Under the pieces are notes generated by a model that saw only the letters and a program-made list of their open reading frames with translations, had not been told where the DNA came from and made no database searches. A stretch of 15,027 bases of DNA from Planctomycetaceae bacterium (lineage in GTDB: Bacteria; Planctomycetota; Planctomycetia; Pirellulales; Lacipirellulaceae). Of this stretch, positions 1-7,638 are shown one piece after another. The stretch's first letter is position 1, and each line of letters opens with the position of its first letter. Made by a program: the position numbers and the translations under genes. Where the stretch lies: assembly GCA_002713555.1 (NCBI GenBank), contig PATG01000016.1, forward strand, positions 29,862 through 44,888, given 5' to 3'.

Positions 1-200
1 ATTTTCACATAATGGGGCCATTCAGGGCTACGGCGTCGGGACCAAAGATCGGGCCAGAGATCGTAGTTGAGGTCCCAATTGCGATCATTTTTCACAAAAT
101 CGCAAGCAAATATTTCTACTGCATCTACGTGGCGATCCTCACTGGCAGGACTTGCCAGAGTAGCTAGAATCAAGAGACTTGAAAAACACGACATCGCCAT
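1..200 (-). CDS. Secreted protein of unknown function, N-terminal 66 codons only (runs off left edge)
   Basis: This frame is open for 66 codons from an ATG at 200 to the left edge. An in-frame TAG four codons upstream limits the start to 200 or the second ATG at 194. A GGAAG lies just before the ATG at 200. The first ~20 residues look like a Sec signal peptide: a hydrophobic core (FSSLLILATLA) followed by SPAS-ED, a plausible cleavage region. The mature part begins with acidic and aromatic residues, then shows the block WPDLWSRRR and, after SPEW, PHYV. I recall similar blocks near the N-terminus of large secreted planctomycete proteins, but I cannot name a function. It is exported by prediction. 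Only 35 bp separate its start from the divergent TIM-barrel gene. Confidence that it is a real gene is fairly high; its function is unknown. Confidence 0.72.
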   Translation of the reverse strand, partial: MAMSCFSSLLILATLASPASEDRHVDAVEIFACDFVKNDRNWDLNYDLWPDLWSRRRSPEWPHYVK

Positions 201-235
201 TAACTTCCACTACCCTCAGCAGGTAATCAACAAGA

Positions 236-1003
236 GTGATCGGTTATCAAATTGCAGCCCAAACCAAGTGCTTTAATGAGCCTATAAGGAAAGCATTGCA
301 CACTGCAGCCCGCTTGCAGTGCAATGGAGTGCAAATCGATGTACGTTCTGAGCTTCCCCAAACGGAGTTATCGCAAACTGGGGTGCGCCAATTTCGGAAA
401 ATGCTGGCTGATCTGAATTTGCGGGTTGGTTCGGTGGCTTTTCCGACGCGACGGGGCCTGGAAAGTCCTCATGATCTGGAACGCCGCTTGGAGGCGACAC
501 GGGCTGCCATGGTGCTTGGCTCGCAGCTGGAATCACGTGTACTCGTTTGTAATTTGGGAGAATTGCCCGGTGAACCATCGACTCTGACGGAGGCCCTTCT
601 AAACCTGGCTATGCATGGTAATCGTTTGGGAGTGCAGATAGTCGTGCAGGCAGCCGCTACGGATCCTGAAGAAATTTCAGGCTACATTGCCAGTTTGCCC
701 GAAGGGACTTTGGCGCTAGATCTGCATCCGGCTCAGTTGATAGCCAATGGCCATTCGCCCCAGGAGTTTGTTTCGCGAATTGGCCAGTACATTGCACACG
801 TTCACGCTGTGGACGGTGTCTACGACCTGGCAAATGGGCAAGGAGTGGAAGTTGAGCTTGGTCGAGGCTCTTCAGATTTTCCAGAGTTGCTGGGTGGATT
901 AGAAGAGTTTGGCTATCGTGGCTGGCTCACAATCGAACGACGCGCTTCGCGTCAACCCATAGAAGATATTGGCAATGCCGTGCAATTCTTGCGGACTTTG
1001 TAG
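236..1003 (+). CDS. Xylose-isomerase-like TIM-barrel protein (AP_endonuc_2 / sugar phosphate isomerase-epimerase superfamily)
   Basis: The product has 255 residues, normal for a single-domain xylose-isomerase-like barrel. It starts at a GTG (236) because an in-frame TAA lies at 224-226 and the family N-terminus (IGYQ...) begins here; there is no good Shine-Dalgarno, only AGG at 221-223. Visible barrel features are GVQIDVR at 31-37 (strand 2), LDLHP at 161-165, HVHAVD at 188-193, then ELGRGSSDFP at 207-216 and the terminal GWLTIER at 229-235 with the usual last-strand glutamate E234. Members isomerise or epimerise sugars or act as uncharacterised metal enzymes; no specific substrate can be assigned. 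At the strand where many relatives carry a metal-binding Glu (xETG), this protein has Q138 (VVQAA), so activity may be altered. It has no signal peptide and is cytoplasmic by prediction. It converges on the decarboxylase with an 18-bp gap. Confidence 0.85.
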   Translation: MIGYQIAAQTKCFNEPIRKALHTAARLQCNGVQIDVRSELPQTELSQTGVRQFRKMLADLNLRVGSVAFPTRRGLESPHDLERRLEATRAAMVLGSQLESRVLVCNLGELPGEPSTLTEALLNLAMHGNRLGVQIVVQAAATDPEEISGYIASLPEGTLALDLHPAQLIANGHSPQEFVSRIGQYIAHVHAVDGVYDLANGQGVEVELGRGSSDFPELLGGLEEFGYRGWLTIERRASRQPIEDIGNAVQFLRTL

Positions 1004-1021
1004 AATCCAATGTCTAGTGAA

Positions 1022-2605
1022 CTACGAGCTGTTGGTTGTTTGCAAGAGTTGTTGACCCTGTTCGCGTAAGCATTCTATGAGAGAATTTAAATGCTTTTTT
1101 GAGGTTAGAGGATTAATGATAGTAGTGCGCAAATAGCTGCGGCCATCGATGGATGTTTGAACAAGATAGAACTTCCCTGATTCGATCACGAGGCGTCGGA
1201 GTTTCAGTTGAAAAGCGTCCATCTCGTCTTCCCTGCGACCATTCAATTCGGTGGGCAAATACCGGAAGGCGACAATATTGCATGTAGGCTGGCAATAAAC
1301 TTCAAAATCGCTTTGTTCTTGAAGTAATTCGAAAAAAACCTGGGCCATGTCGAAAGTAATATCTACCAAGGCGGCAAAAAGTTGCTTGCCAAACATGGAC
1401 CAGATACCCCAGAGGCCCATTGCTGCTGCCCTTTTGGTGCACTCCACATTGGTAATTCCGTTGTCGAATTCAGCCATGCCCGGCGCAGAGGGGTCAAACA
1501 AGTAAGGTGCGATCTGCTCAAAAGTTGCGTAGCGGTGTTCCGAGTTACGATAAAAAACAAAAGCACACAAGGCGGGCATGAACATCATTTTGTGTGCATC
1601 GCATACAATGCTGTCGGCCAGTTCTAAACCCTGGACCAAATGGCGATGTCTTGTGCTCAAACAAGCAGCTCCGCCGTGTGCTGCGTCGACATGCAGCCAC
1701 ACCTGATGATTCCTGCAGACCTCAGCGATTTCGACCAAAGGATCAAAAGCTCCAATGGGGGTGGCACAAGCCGCAGCGCAGACTGCAACGATGGGAATTT
1801 TGCGGTCCCGCAAATCCTGGAGTGTCTTTTCTAGTTGCCCAACGTCCATGCGACGTTTGTCGTCTAGTGGCACCCGTACAATCTGATTGGTTCCCAAGCC
1901 GAGAATTCCAGCAGACCGGGTAACGCAATAGTGCGCTTCTGCATGGGTAACCAGTACGGGAGGAGGTGTGTCCGCATGGACCCCCTGGATCCAACTCTCG
2001 CCCAGAGAAATATTGCGTGCAGTAAGCAGTGCTGTCAGATTGGCAAGCGATCCACCCGATGTTACCAGTCCACAAAAAGTTCCCTCTGCCAGGCCCATGG
2101 CTTCGCCAAGTTGATTGACCACGGCTCGTTCGACGGACGTTGCCCATGGACCCATCTCATAAATGGCCATAACCTGATTGGTCACCGTGGTGGCCGCATC
2201 GAACAATCCAGCTAAGGGTAGTGATGCTGGCACTTGATGCCCAACGTAGTGCGGGTGATGCAAGTTCTGCCCACGGCTTAAGGCTTGTTCAACGAGATTT
2301 CTGAAACGAGCCAATACGGCGCCCGTGTCAGCCGATTCAGGATTGGTGGTGGCAGATTGCCAGTCTCTACCAGGATGCAATGGCGCGATGTTTCCGCTCT
2401 CGATTTCTGCGGTAGCCAATTGGATTGTTTCTTCAGGAGAACACCAATTGAGAACCGATCCCTGCCCTTTTCGAACAGTCTGCAGGTGATCGTGGAGAGA
2501 CGCGATCAACACGTTGCCCGCTTCACGAAATAGCTGTGGATCGTAAGCCGCTGCCACAAGCTTGCGTTGTTCCTCTAGATTCGAAATGGAATGCGGAGAA
2601 TTCAT
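1022..2605 (-). CDS. Pyridoxal-phosphate-dependent (group II) amino-acid decarboxylase
   Basis: The product has 527 residues, close to the 470-550 usual for group II decarboxylases (aromatic-amino-acid, glutamate, histidine and 2,4-diaminobutyrate decarboxylases). These enzymes remove CO2 from an amino acid to give an amine. HHPHYVGHQVP (116-126) is the substrate-side loop. TSGGSLANL (182-190) is the cofactor-phosphate region. HAEAHY (221-226) carries the His that stacks on the cofactor. HVDAAHGG (305-312) contains D307, which contacts the pyridine nitrogen. DAHKMMFMP (336-344) carries the Schiff-base lysine K339. All core catalytic residues are present, so it should be active; the substrate cannot be read from sequence, and an L-2,4-diaminobutyrate or aromatic type is most likely. 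The start is the ATG at 2605; no Shine-Dalgarno is visible. It lies 267 bp downstream of the acylase on the same strand and is probably transcribed separately. Confidence 0.9.
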   Translation of the reverse strand: MNSPHSISNLEEQRKLVAAAYDPQLFREAGNVLIASLHDHLQTVRKGQGSVLNWCSPEETIQLATAEIESGNIAPLHPGRDWQSATTNPESADTGAVLARFRNLVEQALSRGQNLHHPHYVGHQVPASLPLAGLFDAATTVTNQVMAIYEMGPWATSVERAVVNQLGEAMGLAEGTFCGLVTSGGSLANLTALLTARNISLGESWIQGVHADTPPPVLVTHAEAHYCVTRSAGILGLGTNQIVRVPLDDKRRMDVGQLEKTLQDLRDRKIPIVAVCAAACATPIGAFDPLVEIAEVCRNHQVWLHVDAAHGGAACLSTRHRHLVQGLELADSIVCDAHKMMFMPALCAFVFYRNSEHRYATFEQIAPYLFDPSAPGMAEFDNGITNVECTKRAAAMGLWGIWSMFGKQLFAALVDITFDMAQVFFELLQEQSDFEVYCQPTCNIVAFRYLPTELNGRREDEMDAFQLKLRRLVIESGKFYLVQTSIDGRSYLRTTIINPLTSKKHLNSLIECLREQGQQLLQTTNSS

Positions 2606-2623
2606 ACAGCTAGTTAAGCAGAT

Positions 2624-2641
2624 GTTGTCTTGGAGGACAAC
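2624..2641. promoter_or_regulatory. Small inverted repeat upstream of the decarboxylase
   Basis: GTTGTC and GACAAC are perfect inverted 6-mers separated by TTGGAG. They lie 19-36 bp upstream of the decarboxylase ATG, in the promoter or leader region. This could be an operator half-site pair or a small leader hairpin; 6-bp arms can also occur by chance. Confidence 0.22.
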
Positions 2642-2833
2642 TATTGATCACGGCATCGCCTGGAAGCCACCCCGACAATCAATTTTTGTCAGGAAAATAT
2701 GACGAGGGGCTAAAGCTCAGAGATCAATTTATGGGGCAAGGAGAGACTAGAACTAGTTTCGAAACCTGGTTAAGGGGTCGAGCTCTTTGGGAAACTTGAC
2801 ACAACAGGGAGGTTCTGAAATGGGTTCTAGGAG

Positions 2834-2867
2834 AAAAATGGCTTTGCATAGAATGACAACCCAAAGC
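2834..2867 (-). terminator. Probable intrinsic terminator after the acylase gene
   Basis: On the minus strand, six bases after the acylase stop codon, GCTTTG and CAAAGC form a 6-bp stem around a 15-nt loop, followed by CA and five T. The stem is short and the loop large, so it would be a modest terminator. Its position right after the stop supports the call and suggests the downstream decarboxylase has its own promoter. Confidence 0.42.
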
Positions 2868-2872
2868 TTGCC

Positions 2873-5071
2873 TCAACTTATCTGCGGTAATAGCAATCGA
2901 TACTCTCCCTGCTCCCAACGAGGAATATCATTGCGATACCACTTTGAAAAACGACTTTCGCTTGCTCCGCCGGGGAGATTGGTCCAGGCCTGATCGGTAC
3001 TGAGATCGGTGACGAAGTGGTAGCTGGGTGCGAAGCTGGATTCGCGTTTTGCAGTAGCCAGGAGATGGCCTTGGAAAGGAGTTGCCTGGCATCCGGGCAT
3101 CGGTCTACGGTCTGTGTTAAATCCCAGCAATTTTCCTACGCGACTATTTTCAAAAAAACGGTTGGCAAAATGAAAAGAGTTGACATCTCCCCAGGGCTTT
3201 ATGGGTTCATCTGCAGCGAGCTGGGCAGCTTTATGAATCATTTCACCTTTGTCTCGATCTTTCCACCAAAGTGAGTGCTGTTGGCACAAAAGGTCATCAA
3301 TGGCGGTTAAGATCATTGAAGAATAACCCATGCGTGTGCAAAGAAAAAACATACGCCGCCAGCCAATTCCTTTTTCGTGGCCAAAGATTTCTAGCAGGAC
3401 ATGGCGATAAAGGTGCTGAAACTGAGTTGCCGCAGTGCTTTTGGGATCGTAGCAGAAGTCCCAACTGAGGAGTGCATCGCGCAGTGGTCCTGCTGGCATG
3501 TGAGGCAGAAACACGGGGAGCAAGCGTCTTGCCTGCACACTCATTACATCGTACTGCAATTGTTTCATGTCTTCGATGGTGACGTGCTTCAATTCATGGA
3601 GGCGTTCGACAATCCGACGTTTACGATAGTCGGGCAATCCATGGCTATGTAGGAGATAGTCTCCTACGCGATCCATGTTTTCATTGGCACTGGCCAAATA
3701 GCCTTCTGGCGGGTCGTACAAGCTGGGTAATTCTTCGCTGGAGAGACGGCCTTGCCAATGGGTTGACTCATCCCAGGCGGGAACAGGCAGAACGCCTACT
3801 TGTCCAGGTGCGCGCATAGGCAACCAGCCACTTGCCTGCCGACCGATGTGTCCTTCGCGATCCGCAAAGACCCAAACCAAGGTGGGATGTGGATTTTCAC
3901 GCACGATTTCCATGGCCTGTTTAGCGTTTGGGCTGCGCAAAACGTCCAGCCAACATCCTATCGATCGACCCGATCCAGCCAGGCTGCCGATCCATTTGGC
4001 TGAAAGGTATTTGCCGGGCTCTTGGTCCGTGAGATCCCATCGCAAGGTGCCTTGAGGATTTTCGAACACCCGCATCGTTTCTGCAGGCTTGCCTTTGCGT
4101 TCTATAACTTCTTCGCGAATCGTAAAATCATGCCACGCGTCGCCACGCCGGTATTGCCATCCGGTGCTACCACCCTTTTGACAATCCTCCACAAAATAGT
4201 CACTCGTGTCGGCATGCATGTAGGTAACACCCCAAGCGAGATGGGGCGATCTACCAACCGCCATGAGAGGACATCCAGGGAGTGAGGCGCCCATTAAGTA
4301 ATGGTCGTCTCCCCAATGCAAGGCAACTTCATACCAGATCGCAGGCAATCGGTTGATTTCTAAATGGGGATCCGCAGCAAGTAGAGCTCCCCCGGTGGCG
4401 CTGCGATGGGGCCGTACGGCCCACGCATTGCTTCCTGCCAAACGGGGGAGATCCGCCAGCATTTCTAAAGCTTCGTCCGACAATCGATGTTCTATGCGGA
4501 TTTCTCGCAATTCTTCTAAATCGATATTGTCCAGATAAGGTGCCATCAATTCGCGCAGGAGTTCCGGTCGGATACCTGCCTGCACAAGTTCCAGCAGCAA
4601 TCGCTCGTTCTCTTGGGCGCCAACCGCTAGACCCGCGAAACTGAGCAAATTGCCGATTGAGAGCACGGCCATCGGGTCCCAGGGACGTGGATGAAATCCT
4701 GTCACCCACATTGGCAACGAACGTCCTGATTCCTGGAGTCCATCATTGACACCATTGCAGTAAGCATCCAGCTGCTCACGCGTTTTGGAACGTAAATTTT
4801 CAACTTCGGTATCCAATTCCAAATGGAGTCCCGCACTCCTGAAAAATCGGTCTGTTTCTACCAATTCGGGCCGATCTGCAATCCGTGCCGCTGCCTGACC
4901 ATTCGCTACCACTCGGGAAAAAAACAGTTGCGTAGGCCGATCGAGGGCATGCAGGTAGCCCCACGCATAGAGTGCGTCAGCCCAGCTGGCCGCTTTCACA
5001 TGTGGCACACCTGCGTCATCACGCCATGCTTCAAATTCAATTCGTGCAGAAGATCTAGAAATTCGTTCCAT
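2873..5071 (-). CDS. Penicillin acylase family Ntn-hydrolase (peptidase S45)
   Basis: The product has 732 residues from the ATG at 5071. The family hydrolyses amide bonds of acylated compounds such as penicillins, acyl-homoserine lactones or acyl-peptides, after autocatalytic cleavage into alpha and beta chains. The N-terminal part (GVPHVKAASWADALYAWGYLHALDR, split here as GVPHV at 21-25 and WGYLHALDR at 37-45) is the usual alpha-chain opening. AGSNAWAV at 212-219 contains the predicted new beta-chain N-terminus, S214, with N215 and W217. DPHL (234-237), PGCPLMAVGRS with LAWGVT (265-282) and ASANEN (460-465, candidate oxyanion N463) follow in family order. No clear signal peptide follows this start, whereas classic members are periplasmic. 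The frame continues upstream to another ATG at 5179, which would add a mildly hydrophobic stretch. No Shine-Dalgarno is visible. It is divergent from the ABC importer (162 bp). The natural substrate is unknown. Confidence 0.87.
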   Translation of the reverse strand: MERISRSSARIEFEAWRDDAGVPHVKAASWADALYAWGYLHALDRPTQLFFSRVVANGQAAARIADRPELVETDRFFRSAGLHLELDTEVENLRSKTREQLDAYCNGVNDGLQESGRSLPMWVTGFHPRPWDPMAVLSIGNLLSFAGLAVGAQENERLLLELVQAGIRPELLRELMAPYLDNIDLEELREIRIEHRLSDEALEMLADLPRLAGSNAWAVRPHRSATGGALLAADPHLEINRLPAIWYEVALHWGDDHYLMGASLPGCPLMAVGRSPHLAWGVTYMHADTSDYFVEDCQKGGSTGWQYRRGDAWHDFTIREEVIERKGKPAETMRVFENPQGTLRWDLTDQEPGKYLSAKWIGSLAGSGRSIGCWLDVLRSPNAKQAMEIVRENPHPTLVWVFADREGHIGRQASGWLPMRAPGQVGVLPVPAWDESTHWQGRLSSEELPSLYDPPEGYLASANENMDRVGDYLLHSHGLPDYRKRRIVERLHELKHVTIEDMKQLQYDVMSVQARRLLPVFLPHMPAGPLRDALLSWDFCYDPKSTAATQFQHLYRHVLLEIFGHEKGIGWRRMFFLCTRMGYSSMILTAIDDLLCQQHSLWWKDRDKGEMIHKAAQLAADEPIKPWGDVNSFHFANRFFENSRVGKLLGFNTDRRPMPGCQATPFQGHLLATAKRESSFAPSYHFVTDLSTDQAWTNLPGGASESRFSKWYRNDIPRWEQGEYRLLLPQIS

Positions 5072-5233
5072 AGTGAAGAGTGTAAAGGGAGGAGGCAAAT
5101 TGAGGAATAGAGAGTGGGAGAGGTGGTTGGTGGTAGCTATGAGATTGAAGCTCAAATAGACTATCTTGAACGAAAGCATCCTGATAAGGGAATAGATAAT
5201 AACTGGCACCACATTCCTTACCTTTCCCAAACC

Positions 5234-6166
5234 ATGTCTCTCCACCAGCATCGCACCGGTCTTTTAATGATTGGCCCCTGGCTGATTGGTTTTCTGGTGC
5301 TGGTGCTGTACCCATTTTGTGCGTCGTTCTACTGGAGTTTTTGTCGCTATGATCTGCTCAGCGAGCCACAATGGATTGGCTGGGATAATTATTCACGGAT
5401 TGCTCGTGAGCTTGTAGAAGGCGATACATTTGCTCGGGCTTTGGGCAACACGGTGTATTATGCAATTCTGAGCGTGGCCTTATCGGTAGTGTTTGGTATT
5501 GGCTTGGCGCTCATGCTGTCCTGGCAGGTACGTGGTCGTGCTATGTATCGTACGCTTTGTTTTTTGCCTGCGATCGTACCCACTGTGGCAGCTTCCGTGT
5601 TGTGGGTCTGGCTCCTGGATCCTCAGCAAGGCTTGATCAATGGCCTCTTCGAATCGTTGCAGATTCCCCCCCAGAATTGGTTTCAAAGCACAAGTGCCGC
5701 CGCCTGGCCCGCCTCGTGGCCATCAAATCATGAAGGCAGTATCTTCGGTTCCAAGGATGGTCTGTTGATGATGAGCACCTGGGGGATAGGAAACCTCTTG
5801 ATTATTTATCTTGCTGCTCTGGCAGACATCCCCCAACAACTCTACGAAGCGGCAGAGTTGGATGGTGCAAATCGTGTGCAAAAGTTTTGTCATGTTACCC
5901 TGCCAATGCTCACACCAGTGGTTTTTTTCAATGTTGTGATGGGACTTATTCAGTCGGTACAGGCATTCACGCAAATCTATATAGTCAGTGATGGTCAGGG
6001 GGACCCTGCTGAAGCGACACTCACCTTGTCTCTTCATTTATTTTTGTCAGCCTTCAAAGATCTTAATATGGGTTATGCCTCAGCAATGGCCTGGGTGCTT
6101 TTTGTACTGGTAATGCTGGTCACATTCTGGCTCTTTCGCACCTCACGACATTGGGTCTATCAATGA
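5234..6166 (+). CDS. CUT1 sugar ABC transporter permease, MalF/UgpA type
   Basis: This is an inner-membrane channel subunit of a carbohydrate importer, with 310 residues from the ATG at 5234. The frame stays open upstream to 5114, but that extension is charged and unlike the family, while MSLHQHRTGLLMIGPW matches the usual short cytoplasmic start before TM1. Six hydrophobic segments lie near residues 10-30, 74-94, 108-127, 182-197, 225-247 and 282-301. The EAA loop, which docks on the ATPase, is intact: EAAELDGANRVQKF at 205-218, then HVTLPMLTP. The loop between TM3 and TM4 (about 128-178) appears somewhat longer than usual. No Shine-Dalgarno is visible. The stop TGA overlaps the next gene's ATG (ATGA), which implies translational coupling. 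Substrate is unknown; a sugar or polyol is typical. Confidence 0.9.
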   Translation: MSLHQHRTGLLMIGPWLIGFLVLVLYPFCASFYWSFCRYDLLSEPQWIGWDNYSRIARELVEGDTFARALGNTVYYAILSVALSVVFGIGLALMLSWQVRGRAMYRTLCFLPAIVPTVAASVLWVWLLDPQQGLINGLFESLQIPPQNWFQSTSAAAWPASWPSNHEGSIFGSKDGLLMMSTWGIGNLLIIYLAALADIPQQLYEAAELDGANRVQKFCHVTLPMLTPVVFFNVVMGLIQSVQAFTQIYIVSDGQGDPAEATLTLSLHLFLSAFKDLNMGYASAMAWVLFVLVMLVTFWLFRTSRHWVYQ

Positions 6167-7638
6167 GAGAATGGTTGCGAACCAATGAGATGATGGCAAA
6201 TGACCGCTCAGTCAAACCAACCGGGTGCTTGAGGGCCTGGTCGGTACGCCTAGTTTTACATTGGTACCGAAATCATTGTTTAAGTTTGCTGGCAATCTCG
6301 TTGGTGGTTGTCGTTGGATGTGGGCAAGAACTGGAAGTTGAATATCCAGACCGCGAAGAGGTGGTGTTCTGGCATTTCTGGGGGGGGCGTGATCGTCCGA
6401 TTGTGCAGAAGGTGGTTCAACAGTTCAATGCTTCTCAAGATCAATATGTGGTTCGGGCAATCGCCATGCCGGGCACAAATCTTGACCTGAAGTTTTTCTT
6501 AAGTGTTGCCGGCAATGACGCGCCTGATCTGCTAAACCACGACGATCCTGTTGTGGCTGACTGGGCCCATCGTGGTGTGTTGACACCCATTTCGGAATTG
6601 GCTAGCGAAGCACAGCTGCAGCGATTGCAAACCTGGCTGTTTCCGGCCGCACGTAAATTGGGGACTTATCAGGGAAAGCTATACGCGCTATGCAATGGCT
6701 TGGATATTCGTGCTCTGTACTGCAACCAAACGCTTCTTGAAGAATATGGTCTCAATCTGCCAAAGTCTCTCAGCGACCTGGATCGCATAGCTGAAACCAT
6801 CGCACCTACAGAGGCAGGATCCCATCGCAAGCGTATGGGTTACTTGCCTGATCCCCGACGATTGTGGTCCTGGGGAATCGCATTTGGCGGAAATTTTGCC
6901 GACCTGGAAGCAGCAGGAGCACAGGATAAAATCACTGCGGATGCGCCTGAAATCGTAGCAGCACTATCCTGGATGGCCAGCTATAGCCGTCGTTATGGGC
7001 CCAGTCAGGTAGCCGCCTTTCGATCTGGAGAGCAAGCACTTACCGGCACCAAGTTTCCGTTGCTAGCCAATCGACGTTATGCAGTGGTGATGGATGGCCA
7101 GTGGCGTGTACGTGATATAGCTAAAGCTTATGAGGCACACCCAAATCAGCCACAACCGGCTGGCCAGAAGACTGAGATCGGGGCCGGGGATCGTTTTGCC
7201 GTCGTCCCGCTCCCTGCTCCTTCTGGGGGCAGATCGGATGCCGGTTGGGTGAACGGCAATTTTTTTGTTGTTCCCAGCCAGGCGCGTTGTAAAAAGGGCG
7301 CTTGGGAGTTCATGCAATTCTGGACAGGTTTTGCGAACTCAGAATCCCTGGCCGCAGAAGCATGTGCTGCAGGTGGCTGGATTCCCGTTTCGCAAAGTGT
7401 TGTTAACGAGAAAGTTTATCAGGCTGCAATCGTGAAGCAGCCACTCCTGGGAGAGTTTGTCAGGCTGGCCCGAAGCACCTCTCAAGTACCAGTCCCTGCG
7501 CTGCCGGTGGCATCACTCTATTATCAAGAGGTTATTCGTGCAGCCCAGGAAGTGATGTATCGGGGAGAGGATCCAGCACGAGCCCTACAGAATGCTACCG
7601 AGAAAATATGCAATCGATTGCAGGAGGTGGAGCCATGA
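6163..7638 (+). CDS. Extracellular solute-binding lipoprotein of the CUT1 ABC importer (family 1 SBP)
   Basis: The product has 491 residues from the ATG at 6163, chosen because it overlaps the upstream permease stop as ATGA; ATGs at 6190 and 6193 would give a shorter lead. A hydrophobic stretch (LSLLAISLVVVVG) ends at C53, and VVGC fits a lipobox, so the protein is probably lipid-anchored on the periplasmic side. The mature part shows family 1 features: VVFWHFWGGRDRP near 67-79, VVQQFNASQ near 85-93, PDLLNHDDP near 122-130, a central ALCNGLDIRALYCNQ segment and a late GGWIPVSQSV segment. It captures the solute and hands it to the two flanking permeases. Its stop overlaps the next permease ATG. 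A run of eight G at 6380-6387 encodes part of WGGR. The family call is firm; the ligand is not known. Confidence 0.88.
   Translation: MREWLRTNEMMANDRSVKPTGCLRAWSVRLVLHWYRNHCLSLLAISLVVVVGCGQELEVEYPDREEVVFWHFWGGRDRPIVQKVVQQFNASQDQYVVRAIAMPGTNLDLKFFLSVAGNDAPDLLNHDDPVVADWAHRGVLTPISELASEAQLQRLQTWLFPAARKLGTYQGKLYALCNGLDIRALYCNQTLLEEYGLNLPKSLSDLDRIAETIAPTEAGSHRKRMGYLPDPRRLWSWGIAFGGNFADLEAAGAQDKITADAPEIVAALSWMASYSRRYGPSQVAAFRSGEQALTGTKFPLLANRRYAVVMDGQWRVRDIAKAYEAHPNQPQPAGQKTEIGAGDRFAVVPLPAPSGGRSDAGWVNGNFFVVPSQARCKKGAWEFMQFWTGFANSESLAAEACAAGGWIPVSQSVVNEKVYQAAIVKQPLLGEFVRLARSTSQVPVPALPVASLYYQEVIRAAQEVMYRGEDPARALQNATEKICNRLQEVEP
7622..7629 (+). promoter_or_regulatory. Strong Shine-Dalgarno site of the second permease
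   Basis: AGGAGGTG sits 5 nt before the ATG at 7635, inside the last codons of the binding-protein gene. It fixes the start of the downstream permease and is by far the strongest such site in the window. Confidence 0.85.

Noticed and set aside
282..578. 98-codon minus-strand ORF
   Set aside because: It is antisense to the TIM-barrel gene, whose translation matches a family; the antisense product has no recognisable features.
1743..2147. 134-codon minus-strand ORF
   Set aside because: It lies inside the decarboxylase gene in another frame; the composition (Arg, Gly, Ser, Cys, Trp) is typical of a shadow frame.
4329..4709. 126-codon minus-strand ORF
   Set aside because: Alternate frame within the acylase gene, rich in Arg/Gly/Ser, no domain.
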